Assembly (NCBI GenBank): GCA_016200205.1
Contig: JACQFF010000166.1
Location: forward strand, 1-44,941
Reading direction: 5' to 3'
DNA from: Planctomycetia bacterium
Lineage (GTDB): Bacteria; Planctomycetota; Planctomycetia; Pirellulales; PALSA-1355
DNA length: 44,941 bases
A program made the position numbers and the translations under genes. Below the pieces are notes generated by a model. That model worked only from the letters and a program-made list of their open reading frames with translations, was not told the origin of the DNA and did no database searches. Every line of letters starts with the position of its first letter. Position 1 is the first letter of the stretch. This document shows, one piece after another, positions 27,053 to 35,493 of this stretch.

Positions 27053-27230
27053 CACTTTTGCCTCGCGACTGGGCAGTCTGGAGATCGCTTCAGTGTAGCG
27101 GCTTGCGCAAATCGAGAGAACTCACCAGGCTCTGTACCGGCCAAAAAATGCGCCTCGCGTAGCAACCCGGACGATCATGCGCTTCGTAAATAGTACAGGC
27201 GGCCTACGTTCGAGGGTACGGAGACGAGTC

Positions 27231-27353
27231 ATGCCAGACGGTAAACGTAAACGCCGGCACAGCCTCCAAAAGGCGCGTCGCGACTGGTACGCCAGGCACC
27301 GCTCGTCGCGATTTCTGCGCCGTTTCGGCTTGATGGCCAGATTGCTTGCGTAG
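27231..27353 (+). CDS. Candidate small basic protein, 40 residues
   Basis: ATG at 27231 follows GGAG at 27219-27222 with eight bases between. The product, MPDGKRKRRHSLQKARRDWY followed by ARHRSSRFLRRFGLMARLLA, is extremely basic (more than a third Arg/Lys/His) with an amphipathic C-terminal end. It could bind nucleic acid or ribosomes, but no family is recognised. It lies between the divergent sigma-factor gene and the RmlA-like gene. Arg codons are common by chance in GC-rich DNA, so this could be fortuitous. Confidence 0.3.
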   Translation: MPDGKRKRRHSLQKARRDWYARHRSSRFLRRFGLMARLLA

Positions 27354-27444
27354 AGGTTGCCTTGCGGCTCGACGGCCACGACGCCAAAATTGGGGGTGGC
27401 CGTTCGACTTCGTGTGCAAGCCCCACGCTGCGGGCAAGTTGCCT

Positions 27445-28359
27445 ATGCAAGAATCAGGCGCTGGATTTCAAAAAGCCATTCTTTACGCCGGCGGCGGGCT
27501 CGCGGAATTGTACCCCGTAACCTCGGCGGTGCCCAAGTGCTTATTGCCGGTTTACGATAAGCCGCTCATCTACTACTCGCTTTCGGTCTTGATGCTCTCG
27601 GGCATTCGGCGCGTGGCGGTGGTTACGCGCCCGGACGATCAAATCGCTTTTCGACGCCTGCTGGGGGACGGGCATGAGTTTGGCATCCGGATCGAGTACC
27701 TGGCGCAGGAAGCACCAGGCAGCCCGGCCGAATCTTTCGTCGCGGCACGCGACTTCATCGGCCGGGACAACGTGGCGATGATTCTGGGAGACTGCCTGAT
27801 CTACGGCGACGGCCTGCAACGACTGCTGACCGAGACCACCCGACGCGTAGTCGGCGCTACGGTCTTTGCGCACCCGGTAAGCAGCCCCGAGCGATACGCG
27901 ATCGTCGAGCTCGCGGATGACGGCACGCCAAGATCAATTGAAGAGCAGCCCGAGCATCCAAAATCGAACCTGGCCACTACCGGAATCTTCTTTTACGACC
28001 GTGAGGTGGTTGACATCGCCGCCGGACTTTTTGCGGTGAAGCCCAACGGCTTCAGCATCACGGACATCAACCGCAGGTATCTAGCCAATGGTCGGCTTCG
28101 CGTTCGGCCGTTCGGCCGCGGGTTTGCCTGGCTGGACACATCTTCGCATGCGTCGCTTACGGCAGCCGCGAATTTTATCGAAACGATCGAATCGACGCAC
28201 GGCTTGAAGATCGCCTGCCTCGAGGAGATCGGCTATCGCAAAGGGTTTCTCTCGGCCGCGGAGGTCGTCGAGGCGGCGGCGCGAATGAACAATGCCTACG
28301 GCCGGTATTTGCAAAAAATCGCGGCGGCTGGGCCCGAGTTGCAGTCGATGCCAGATTAA
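27445..28359 (+). CDS. RmlA-like nucleotidyltransferase with a degenerate active-site loop
   Basis: The 304-residue protein aligns along its whole length with glucose-1-phosphate thymidylyltransferase (RmlA), which makes dTDP-glucose. Conserved segments are CLLPVYDKPLIYYSLSVLML, YAIVELADDGTPRSIEE, PKSNLATTGIFFYD, RGFAWLDTSSHASL and HGLKIACLEEIGYRKGF. The signature phosphate loop, normally GGxGTRLYP, is GGGLAELYP at residues 16-24, losing the catalytic Arg. Lys31 of the usual SKQLLP is retained (PKCLLP). This suggests altered or lost pyrophosphorylase activity, possibly a regulatory paralogue. ATG at 27445 is where similarity starts; an upstream GTG/ATG would add 33 atypical residues. It is not next to other sugar genes. 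Confidence 0.8.
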   Translation: MQESGAGFQKAILYAGGGLAELYPVTSAVPKCLLPVYDKPLIYYSLSVLMLSGIRRVAVVTRPDDQIAFRRLLGDGHEFGIRIEYLAQEAPGSPAESFVAARDFIGRDNVAMILGDCLIYGDGLQRLLTETTRRVVGATVFAHPVSSPERYAIVELADDGTPRSIEEQPEHPKSNLATTGIFFYDREVVDIAAGLFAVKPNGFSITDINRRYLANGRLRVRPFGRGFAWLDTSSHASLTAAANFIETIESTHGLKIACLEEIGYRKGFLSAAEVVEAAARMNNAYGRYLQKIAAAGPELQSMPD

Positions 28360-28360
28360 G

Positions 28361-28467
28361 AGCCTATCCGAGAACCGTCGGGGACTGTCCCGATTCCGCG
28401 GGGGGCACCATCCGCAGGATGGTCGGGGAGCAAAATGGGACTGTCCCCTTCGAGACGCGGATAGGCT
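28361..28467. repeat. Palindromic element between convergent genes
   Basis: The outer inverted repeat is AGCCTATCCG (28361-28370) with CGGATAGGCT (28458-28467). Inside, GGGACTGTCCC occurs near both ends, and CACCATCC-GCA-GGATGGT forms a small central stem. It fills the gap between two convergent genes, so it could also work as a terminator. Decayed pieces appear at about 20660-20680 and 23291-23320. Confidence 0.6.
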
Positions 28468-29825
28468 TAAGGGGATCGCGCGGGCGTTTGGGTGCCCACG
28501 CAATAGATGCGTCGCCCGGTGCGAATCAACAGCTTGTCGCCGACGATCACTGGCGTGGCCATGCCCATGTCGTCGTCGGCCAACGGGTTGGTGTACAGAA
28601 TCTCGAACTCCGGGCCGGGCTTGAAAGCGAACGTCACGCCATCTTCGTTGAGGCAAAATAATTTGTCGTTATACGCCCAGGGAGAACTGGTAAAACCCTT
28701 CCCGTTGGGAATACGTTTGCGGCGGTAAATCTCCCGCCCGGTCTTGGCGTCGTAGGCCGCCAGGAACCCGCGATCATAGAGGATGTACATCGTGTCGCCG
28801 ACAATGAGCGGCGTGGGATGGTACGGGCCGGCTTTGTCCTGCGACCAGACGATGTAATCGCTGCTAGTCTGGGATTCGCCGAGCGAAATATCGCCCGTCG
28901 CGCCCGGCCGAATGGCATACAGCGGATTGCCGCCCCACACCACGTGTCCCGACGTGAGATATAAATTGCCGAACTGGGCGAAAGGCGTGGGAATTGCCAG
29001 GATCGATTTGCCCTTGAGTTGCCACAACAATTTGCCGTCGAGATCGTACGACCGGGCCCAGCCGATGCCGGAGGTTACGACCTCTGTCCGCTGCGCGTTT
29101 TCCCACACGAAAGGCGTTGCGTAGTTCGTCTTTTCTTCGCGCTCGATCCGAAGCATCTCTTCGCCGGTTCGTTTGTTCAGAGCCAGCAGGTACGACTTTT
29201 CATTGTTGTCGTTGACGATATAAACGCGGTCTTGATAGACGATCGGCGACGTCGCGGTTCCCCAGCCGTAATTCGTCTCGCTGGGCGGCACCAGGTGCGA
29301 CCAGAGCAGCTTGCCCTCCATGTCGTAGCAGTACAGGCCCAAGTTGCCGAAGTAGGCATAAATCCGCTCGCCATCCGTGGTGGGTGTTTCGGAGGCAAGC
29401 GTATTCTTGATGTGGTGCGACTTGGGAGGGATGCCCGCATACGCCAGGTGTTCCCACAGGGTTTTGCCCGTATCCAGGTCGAGACAGAGCACCTTCCATT
29501 CGTGCTTGTCGGTTTGCTTCGGATATTTGTTGGCGTCGACGTCTTCCAGATAGAGCCCCTTGCGTGGCTCGGGCGTGTGGCCTGTGTTGACGCAAGTCGT
29601 GAGCACGACGCGGTCGCCCCAGACGATGGGCGATGACCATCCCATGCCTGGAACGTCAGTTTTCCAGAGAATGTTTTCGCTGGCCGACCAGCGATCGGGC
29701 GGCGATCGCTTGCTGTCGGCCGCCGGCAGGCGTCCGGCGAGAAAACGGGGCACTTGTGCGTTGGCCTGGACGGGGGCCATCCAGGTCAATGCCACCAGAC
29801 AAGCCAAGATCGCGATGTGCGTCAT
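28467..29825 (-). CDS. Secreted PQQ-type beta-propeller protein
   Basis: The 452-residue protein has a signal peptide (MTHIAILACLVALTWMAPVQ, cleavage near ANA-Q). Repeated blades follow, with motifs such as GWSSPIVWGDRVVLTTC, VLCLDLDTGKTLW, IYAYFGNLGLYCYD, LLALNKRTGEEML, FLAAYDAKTGREIYRRKR and VIVGDKLLIRTGRRIYCV. This is the pyrrolo-quinoline-quinone-like propeller fold (BamB type). In planctomycetes these are mostly secreted and without known catalysis; real PQQ binding is doubtful. ATG at 29825 is chosen over an upstream TTG because CAGGAG lies before it and a signal peptide then results. The relic at 20704 is a different branch of the same fold. Confidence 0.88.
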   Translation of the reverse strand: MTHIAILACLVALTWMAPVQANAQVPRFLAGRLPAADSKRSPPDRWSASENILWKTDVPGMGWSSPIVWGDRVVLTTCVNTGHTPEPRKGLYLEDVDANKYPKQTDKHEWKVLCLDLDTGKTLWEHLAYAGIPPKSHHIKNTLASETPTTDGERIYAYFGNLGLYCYDMEGKLLWSHLVPPSETNYGWGTATSPIVYQDRVYIVNDNNEKSYLLALNKRTGEEMLRIEREEKTNYATPFVWENAQRTEVVTSGIGWARSYDLDGKLLWQLKGKSILAIPTPFAQFGNLYLTSGHVVWGGNPLYAIRPGATGDISLGESQTSSDYIVWSQDKAGPYHPTPLIVGDTMYILYDRGFLAAYDAKTGREIYRRKRIPNGKGFTSSPWAYNDKLFCLNEDGVTFAFKPGPEFEILYTNPLADDDMGMATPVIVGDKLLIRTGRRIYCVGTQTPARSP

Positions 29826-30076
29826 CGACTGAACTCCTGCAAAAAGGAACGATTGAGAGTGGGCTCGGGGAAGCACGTATCGGCCTCTGCACGTATCGGC
29901 CGCGTTCGATGCTAGCCGCCGGTTGTCGTGAGAGTCAAGCTTGCGAAGCCGGAATCTTTTCCCGGTCTTGCCGACTTCTCGCCGAGCCTCAAGCGGCCGT
30001 CACGGCGAAAGGTGGCGCGTTCCGCACTAGCGGGTGATGGTCGAGCGTGGCCGCCTTGGAAGGGAACGTTGATTGC

Positions 30077-31099
30077 TCACCGGAGCGGCGGCGGAGGGAA
30101 AGTGAGCTGATGGCGCGAGCCCTCCGACATTTCGCGGGTATACTCTCGCAACGATTTGTAAGTCGCTTGGAACTCGGCCCGCTGCACCAGTCCCTTGTAT
30201 TTTGGGGTCTGGGCCACTCGATCGAATTGCTTGAGAGAGTACTGCAACGATTCCAATTTTGGAGAATCGGTTCCTTCGAACAACTGCTCCGGCAGAGCGA
30301 GGTATTTCTGCCAGGGCTCGTCGACAATCGCATACAATTGAGACGCGTTTTTGCCGAGTGCTTCATGGAGAGTCACTAGCCTGGAGTCGCCGACCGGCGC
30401 GGCCAGCGTCGGCGACGGATTCAATTCCGCTTTGCCGCCCTGGGTAAAACGGATCAAGTCTTGCTGCAACTTGGTCGCCGATTCGGGAACCTGCTGTGGC
30501 GATTCCTGTGGGCCCGATCCGTAGTAGGCGGCTTGGGAAGCGGCGTCGATCTCAATCGCCGAGCCGTCGAGCGCCAGACCGGCAAATAATCCCCGGCTCC
30601 GCGAGTAGGAAAGAATTTCAGCCTTGAGTCGGGCATCGGTCGCCGCGGCCGCGTTACGGCCGACAGGACCGGCCGCTACCGACGCATCGGCCCCGATGGT
30701 GAACTTGCCACGCATCAGCCCTTCAACGCTCTTGGGGGTCATGAACACCAACACCACGTCAGTGGCTTGAACTCCGGCCTGCCAGCCGAAGCTGCCGCCG
30801 GTGAGCGTGACAAATTGCGGGAAACTCCACTGGCCATCATTTCCGCGAACTAACACCACGCCGTGCCCCCGACGAACGCCGGCGACAAAGCCAACCTTGA
30901 TCACATCGGGGATGATCGCCACGCCTTGCGCCTCGGAAAGCAGGCTGGCGGGGATCTGGCTGCCCAGCATGGCCATGATCTCGTGCAATACCTGATCGGC
31001 GGACCGGACCGTCTGATCAGGATCGGCCCTGGCTTCGAACGCGCCCAACGACAGAAAACAGACCGTCAGCAGCGTGACAGGCATGAGAAACAATCGCAT
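30077..31099 (-). CDS. SYLF (Ysc84-type) domain protein
   Basis: The 340-residue protein has a signal peptide (MRLFLMPVTLLTVCFLSLGA, cut near ARA-D). A SYLF domain follows at about residues 30-220: IPASLLSEAQGVAIIPDVIK, GHGVVLVRGNDGQWSFPQFV, GSFGWQAGVQATDVVLVFM and SRGLFAGLALDGSAIEID. SYLF domains bind phosphoinositides in eukaryotes; bacterial members are periplasmic lipid- or actin-like-associated proteins of unknown role. The C-terminal 120 residues are helical, without recognised domain. The PQQ gene follows on the same strand some 250 bases downstream, too far for confident operon assignment. Start ATG at 31099 has AGGAG at a good distance. Confidence 0.88.
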   Translation of the reverse strand: MRLFLMPVTLLTVCFLSLGAFEARADPDQTVRSADQVLHEIMAMLGSQIPASLLSEAQGVAIIPDVIKVGFVAGVRRGHGVVLVRGNDGQWSFPQFVTLTGGSFGWQAGVQATDVVLVFMTPKSVEGLMRGKFTIGADASVAAGPVGRNAAAATDARLKAEILSYSRSRGLFAGLALDGSAIEIDAASQAAYYGSGPQESPQQVPESATKLQQDLIRFTQGGKAELNPSPTLAAPVGDSRLVTLHEALGKNASQLYAIVDEPWQKYLALPEQLFEGTDSPKLESLQYSLKQFDRVAQTPKYKGLVQRAEFQATYKSLREYTREMSEGSRHQLTFPPPPLR

Positions 31100-31220
31100 C
31101 GTCGCACTCCTTTTCCGGGCCCCTCTCCAGACGGTCGCATTTGTCGATCGAGCTAAGGAAGTTCTATCGGACGATCGTGTTCTGGGGCAATCTCGATTCG
31201 TCGAACCCCTCTAGCCCGGT

Positions 31221-31340
31221 TTATTCATGGCCTAACGCCAGCCCGAAGCGCAAGAGAGGGAACTGCAATGACTTACCCTCGCTGGCACGTCGGGCTAGTG
31301 TGGCGCATCCAAAGAGCGTCCATTCCGGGGGCATGAATAA
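31221..31340. repeat. Nested inverted-repeat element
   Basis: Outer arms TTATTCATGGCC (31221-31232) and GGGGCATGAATAA (31328-31340) are inverted copies with two mismatches. Inside, AGCCCGAAGCGCAAGAGAGGG (31240-31260) pairs with 31276-31296. This looks like a small non-coding repeat of the GCGCAAG-type that is common in planctomycete intergenic regions. Confidence 0.55.
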
Positions 31341-31387
31341 TAACACCGAGCGGAACGATCCCGATCAAGTATCTCGGCGACCGTGCG

Positions 31388-33343
31388 TCAGAACTGATCT
31401 CGTTGCAAGACCTCCACCGTCTCGACGCAGGCCGTGACCGCGTGTTCGGGAGCAATGTTCCGGCGGACAAAGTCGAGGATTTGTTCGGCGATTTCCGGCG
31501 GCACGACGATTTCAATGCGGACTTGGGAGTTGCGAGCTGTTCGGCCTTCAGCCGCGGTTCGCCGGCCAGCACCGTAACACGGGATCGACGTGTAGCCGGA
31601 TGCTCCCAGTGCGATGCAACGGTCGACCAATTGCGATTCCAACTCGCTCTGAGCCACGATCGTCACGCGCCTGAGGCGTACGAAACCGCGTTTGCGCGCC
31701 GCGTGTGGATGGTCGGAGACCTGCCGATGCGACTCCAGGCCAACGATTTCGAGCTGTAATCCGGCCTGTTCGAAGTCCATTTCCATCTCGTGCAACTTTT
31801 CCATCACGCTGTGGTCGACCATCTTCGTGCCGGAAAGATCCAGCACCACGTTGTTCCGCTCAACCAAGCCAAGCTGTTCGATTTGGCGTCTGAAAGGCAG
31901 CCAATTGCTGAAGACCGCGGATTCTCTGGCAAAAATCACAACCGTGTTGTCGCCGCGGGTTTCGACGTCCAGGTAAGGTTTGAACAGCGAGCGAATTGGC
32001 ACGCCATTGAACACGTGAATCATGAACTTGATGCCGATGCCGATCGCGATGCCGACCAGCAGATCCGTCGCCAGCACCGCGATCACCGTCACGACGAAGA
32101 TCACCAACTGCTCGCGGCCGATCTTGTAGACGTTCAAGAATTCCTTGGGGGATCCCAAGCGAAAGCCCGTGTAAACCAGCATCGCCGCCAGCGCCCCGAG
32201 CGGAATGCGGTGAATCAGGAAGGGGATCAGCGACACGAACCCCAGCAGAAACACGCCGTGCCACATGTCCGCAAACCGCGTCCGCGCGCCGTTGTCGATG
32301 TTGGCCTTGCTGCGCACGATTTCGGAAATCATCGGCAGCCCACCCACCGATGCCGCGACCGTGTTGGCGATTCCGACGGCGATCAGGTCGCGGTTCAGGT
32401 CCGTCTTGCGCTTCCAGGGATCGAGCATGTCGATGGCCTTGGCGCTAAGCAACGACTCGAGCGACCCGATCAGCGAGAACATGATGACCCATTTCCATGC
32501 GGCCACGGTCTTCAACGCCGAAAAGTCCGGCGACGTTATCGCCTGGAACATATTGTTGGGCACGTTGACCAGGAATGTCTCGCCCAGTTCGTACTGGTGC
32601 CCAAACATCGTATACGTGTGCTCGTGCGACAGGTCCAAATATATACCCATAGGTACGGCTACGAGCAGCACAATAAGTGGCGCGGGAACCATCTTGACCC
32701 ACTGGTGTTTGATCAGCGGCAGCCCGAACAAGATCAACAAGCTGATCCCGCCGATGATGGCAACTTCCGGATTGGCGTGGGCAAACTTCTCCGGTAGTTC
32801 GCGGATGATCTCAAACGGTTCGCCCTTGGCAGTCTCACCGAATGTGACCGGCAACTGTTTGAGTACGATGATGATGCCGATTGCGGCCAACATGCCGTGC
32901 ACGGCGGCCGTCGGGAAGAAATCGCCCAACGCCCCGGCGCGCACCAGCCCGAACGCAATTTGAATCACTCCGGCCGCGACACCCACGGCCAAGGCCATCC
33001 GATAGGCCTGCATGTCCGCCGCCGGATCCTGGCCGCCGGTGAAGCCGAATTCGGTGACCGCGCCGATCGCGATCACGATCAGACCGGCTGCCGGCCCTTT
33101 GATCGTCAACTCGGCATTGCTCATGAAGCTCGTCAAGATAGCGCCGATGATCGCCGTGAACACGCCGGCAATCGCCGGGTAGCCACACGCCAACGAAATG
33201 CCCAGGCAAAGCGGCAGCGCGACCAGGAACACCAGAAAACCAGAAATGATGTCGTGCTGAAGATACTTGAAGAACCCCGCCATGTTGCCACGCGGCGTTC
33301 CATTTGTTGCAGTGGTAGTTTCATGGTCCTTGTGCGAAGACAT
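31388..33343 (-). CDS. SulP-family anion transporter with STAS and C-terminal PII/SbtB-like domain
   Basis: The 651-residue protein starts with a cytosolic tail, then the SulP transmembrane core (about residues 20-430: [20 protein letters not shown] and [20 protein letters not shown]). A STAS domain follows (about 470-545: [20 protein letters not shown]). Residues 557-651 form a ferredoxin-like domain that matches PII-like SbtB proteins: [49 protein letters not shown] and CVETVEVL. SulP proteins move bicarbonate, sulfate or other anions. SbtB regulates the bicarbonate transporter SbtA in response to adenylates, so bicarbonate transport with nucleotide sensing is a plausible inference. GGAG lies seven bases before ATG at 33343. 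Confidence 0.88.
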   Translation of the reverse strand: MSSHKDHETTTATNGTPRGNMAGFFKYLQHDIISGFLVFLVALPLCLGISLACGYPAIAGVFTAIIGAILTSFMSNAELTIKGPAAGLIVIAIGAVTEFGFTGGQDPAADMQAYRMALAVGVAAGVIQIAFGLVRAGALGDFFPTAAVHGMLAAIGIIIVLKQLPVTFGETAKGEPFEIIRELPEKFAHANPEVAIIGGISLLILFGLPLIKHQWVKMVPAPLIVLLVAVPMGIYLDLSHEHTYTMFGHQYELGETFLVNVPNNMFQAITSPDFSALKTVAAWKWVIMFSLIGSLESLLSAKAIDMLDPWKRKTDLNRDLIAVGIANTVAASVGGLPMISEIVRSKANIDNGARTRFADMWHGVFLLGFVSLIPFLIHRIPLGALAAMLVYTGFRLGSPKEFLNVYKIGREQLVIFVVTVIAVLATDLLVGIAIGIGIKFMIHVFNGVPIRSLFKPYLDVETRGDNTVVIFARESAVFSNWLPFRRQIEQLGLVERNNVVLDLSGTKMVDHSVMEKLHEMEMDFEQAGLQLEIVGLESHRQVSDHPHAARKRGFVRLRRVTIVAQSELESQLVDRCIALGASGYTSIPCYGAGRRTAAEGRTARNSQVRIEIVVPPEIAEQILDFVRRNIAPEHAVTACVETVEVLQRDQF

Positions 33344-33367
33344 TCGATTAACTCCACTGTGGTGGAT

Positions 33368-33630
33368 AGTACCCCGACGAAACGTGGCACGATTGTTTGC
33401 TGGCCGTGTGGGCGGGCAAGGCTGACCCGACCGGCGCGAACCGCCATCGCGACCGAAGCAAGGCCTGGGCCGACAAGAGCACCCTCAACCGGATGGAATT
33501 GAGACTCGTTGCCGCCGAGGGCCGCAGCACAGCGAGAACGTGCTCTTCGAAACATCGTCGTTTTGAAGACACCACTAGCAGTAATTCAATGCCCGTTGCA
33601 CGCGCCAGGGCTTTCCAAAGTCGAATATAG
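33368..33630 (+). pseudogene. Transposase relic, IS1380-like N-terminal region
   Basis: The frame from 33368 reads [20 protein letters not shown], then [10 protein letters not shown]. In IS1380-family transposases the segment LLAVLxGKADPTG ... AGKSTLNRLEL is conserved. Similarity fades after about 33510 and the frame has no transposase catalytic core. It starts only about 25 bases upstream of the sulP start codon, in the opposite orientation. Confidence 0.55.
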
Positions 33631-33825
33631 AAATGCTCCGCTAAGTCTACTACGTCCGAACGATTACAATTCCGTAAGGTTGCATCGCGGAGACCGAAGC
33701 GGCAGATACTCGGAGATCAAGCATTGCTGTCGTCAGAATGACGTGGTCCTGGGAGGGCGACGTCATGGAGCGGGTATGGTCACCCATGTGAACCACTTGG
33801 GTGGACAACGAGCCGCAGCGACAAA

Positions 33826-33990
33826 ATGTGCGATGCCTGGACGACTCGTCGCCTTGCCATGTCGATACCCTGCGTGACCAGTTGCGACCTGTTGCAGACC
33901 CGATGGCACATCGAAAACGACACGTACCGTGAACTGAAAGAGGGTTGGCAATTGGAAGGACAACGCTGGGGCCGCGACGTTCGCCCACCG
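33826..33990 (+). pseudogene. Transposase relic, C-terminal DDE fragment
   Basis: The frame contains [20 protein letters not shown] followed by QRWGRD. This is the conserved Y-x-x-R-W-x-I-E-N-x-x-F-R-E-L-K-x-G-W pattern (with the catalytic Glu) near the end of IS4-like DDE transposases. The rest of the gene is absent. Frame and strand are the same as hisI, which follows, so the hisI frame appears open upstream only by chance fusion. Confidence 0.6.
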
Positions 33991-34083
33991 GCCACTGGAA
34001 CTTCGCCAGCCAGACGATTATGCTGGGTGGTCCACCGCTTGCCTAGCTTGCCGCTGGTTGTTCTCGACAGGAGTCTCTTTGCC

Positions 34084-34476
34084 GTGACCGCGACGAATGC
34101 CGTTTCGCCCGACTTCTCCAAGGGGGATGGCCTGCTGCCGGCGATCGCCCAGGACGCCACGACGGGCGAGGTCTTGATGCTGGCGTATATGAACGCCGAA
34201 AGCTATGCCGAAACTTTGGCCACCGGCCGGGCCGTCTATTTCAGCCGCAGCCGAAACAAGCTCTGGCGCAAAGGCGAAGAAAGCGGCAACGTGCAGCACG
34301 TCAAAGCGGTTTTTCTCGATTGCGATACCGATACCATCCTGTTGAAAGTCGATCAGGTTGGAGGAGCGGCTTGCCATGAGGGTTATTCGAGCTGCTTCTT
34401 TCGCCAGGTCACGCCCGAGGGACTGAAGGTGATCGGCAATCGCGTCTTCGATCCCAAAGAGGTGTATAAGAAGTAA
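34084..34476 (+). CDS. hisI: Phosphoribosyl-AMP cyclohydrolase
   Basis: The 130-residue protein opens the adenine ring of phosphoribosyl-AMP in step three of histidine biosynthesis. Signatures are [38 protein letters not shown] and the zinc/magnesium motif [20 protein letters not shown] followed by EGYSSCFFR. The length matches the stand-alone HisI of many bacteria; there is no HisE (pyrophosphohydrolase) domain. GTG at 34084 is chosen because family similarity begins there and AGGAG lies ten bases upstream. The longer open frame upstream belongs to a transposase relic. hisG lies 108 bases downstream. Confidence 0.93.
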   Translation: MTATNAVSPDFSKGDGLLPAIAQDATTGEVLMLAYMNAESYAETLATGRAVYFSRSRNKLWRKGEESGNVQHVKAVFLDCDTDTILLKVDQVGGAACHEGYSSCFFRQVTPEGLKVIGNRVFDPKEVYKK

Positions 34477-34584
34477 GGATCAGGGGACAGGGGTTCGAGA
34501 TTGGAGAAACAATTGTCGGGTTCGCACCCAATTACCGACCTCCAACCCCTAATCGCCAATCCCTGACCCCCCTGGCTTCAGAAA
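34477..34584. repeat. Imperfect palindromic spacer between hisI and hisG
   Basis: GGATCAGGGGACAGGGGTTC at the left and ACCCCTAATCGCCAATCCCT followed by GACCCCC at the right are partly complementary; the ends (GGATCAGGG and CCCTGACCC) and ATTGGAG / CTCCAAC pair well. It may be a mobile intergenic repeat or an mRNA structure within the his transcript. It lacks a U-tract, so it is not a clear terminator. Confidence 0.45.
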
Positions 34585-35478
34585 ATGATGTCCGCTTCGA
34601 CCGCTCGTCAAATACTAAAGCTTGGAATTCCCGCGGGCAGCTTGCAGGAAGCCACCGGCGAATTGTTTCGCCGGGCGGGCTACAAGATTACGTTCAATTC
34701 GCGAAGCTATTTCCCCACGATCGATGACGATCAGATCGAGTGCATGCTGATCCGCGCACAAGAGATGGCCCGCTACGTGCAAGACGGGGTGCTGGATGCC
34801 GGGCTGACGGGCCATGACTGGATCATGGAGAACGGCTCCGACGTGCAGGAAGTCGCGGAGCTCGTGTTTTCCAAGGTAAGCCGCCGCCCGGTCCGCTGGG
34901 TGCTGTGCGTTCCGGAAAACTCGCCGTTCAACTCCGTCAAGGATTTGCAAGGCAAGCGGATCGCCACGGAAGCCGTGGGATTGACCGAGCGCTACCTGGC
35001 CCGCCACGGCGTGCAGGCCAAAGTCGAATTCAGTTGGGGGGCGACGGAAGTCAAACCGCCCAAATTGGCCGACGCGATTGTCGAAGTCACCGAAACCGGC
35101 AGTTCGCTGCGGGCCAACCAATTGCGGATTCTCGATGAAGTTCTGACCAGCACGCCCCGCTTCATCGCCAATCACGCGGCGTATGCCGATCCGTGGAAAA
35201 AGCAAAAGATCGACGACATCGTGTTGATGTTGCGCGGCGCGATGGCGGCCGAGGGGAAAGTCGGCCTGATGATGAATGTGCCCCGCGACCGTCTGCAACA
35301 GGTATTGTCGCTGTTGCCGGCGCTGCAGCAGCCGACGATTTCGAGCCTGGCCGACGACAATTGGGTCGACGTCAACACGATTCTCGACGAGTCGATTGTG
35401 CGCAACATCATTCCCCGCCTGAAGGCCGCCGGCGCGCGGGGGATTGTCGAATACGCGTTGACCAAAATCATCGATTGA
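34585..35478 (+). CDS. hisG: ATP phosphoribosyltransferase, long form
   Basis: The 297-residue enzyme joins ATP and PRPP in the first, feedback-regulated step of histidine biosynthesis. Seen are [20 protein letters not shown] (N-terminal), [34 protein letters not shown] and [20 protein letters not shown], the PRPP-binding segment. The C-terminal 75 residues are the ACT-like regulatory domain ([20 protein letters not shown]), so this is the long HisG that works without HisZ. Start is ATG at 34585; ATG at 34588 is equally possible. It is followed after 15 bases by a RidA-family gene with GAAAGGAG as RBS, so hisI-hisG-ridA may be one transcript. Confidence 0.95.
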   Translation: MMSASTARQILKLGIPAGSLQEATGELFRRAGYKITFNSRSYFPTIDDDQIECMLIRAQEMARYVQDGVLDAGLTGHDWIMENGSDVQEVAELVFSKVSRRPVRWVLCVPENSPFNSVKDLQGKRIATEAVGLTERYLARHGVQAKVEFSWGATEVKPPKLADAIVEVTETGSSLRANQLRILDEVLTSTPRFIANHAAYADPWKKQKIDDIVLMLRGAMAAEGKVGLMMNVPRDRLQQVLSLLPALQQPTISSLADDNWVDVNTILDESIVRNIIPRLKAAGARGIVEYALTKIID

Positions 35479-35493
35479 AAGGAGCACGATCCA

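Noticed and set aside
30053-30079. Additional start for the SYLF gene's neighbour
   Set aside because: No supporting signal; the stretch is only the 3' end of the SYLF gene and its spacer.
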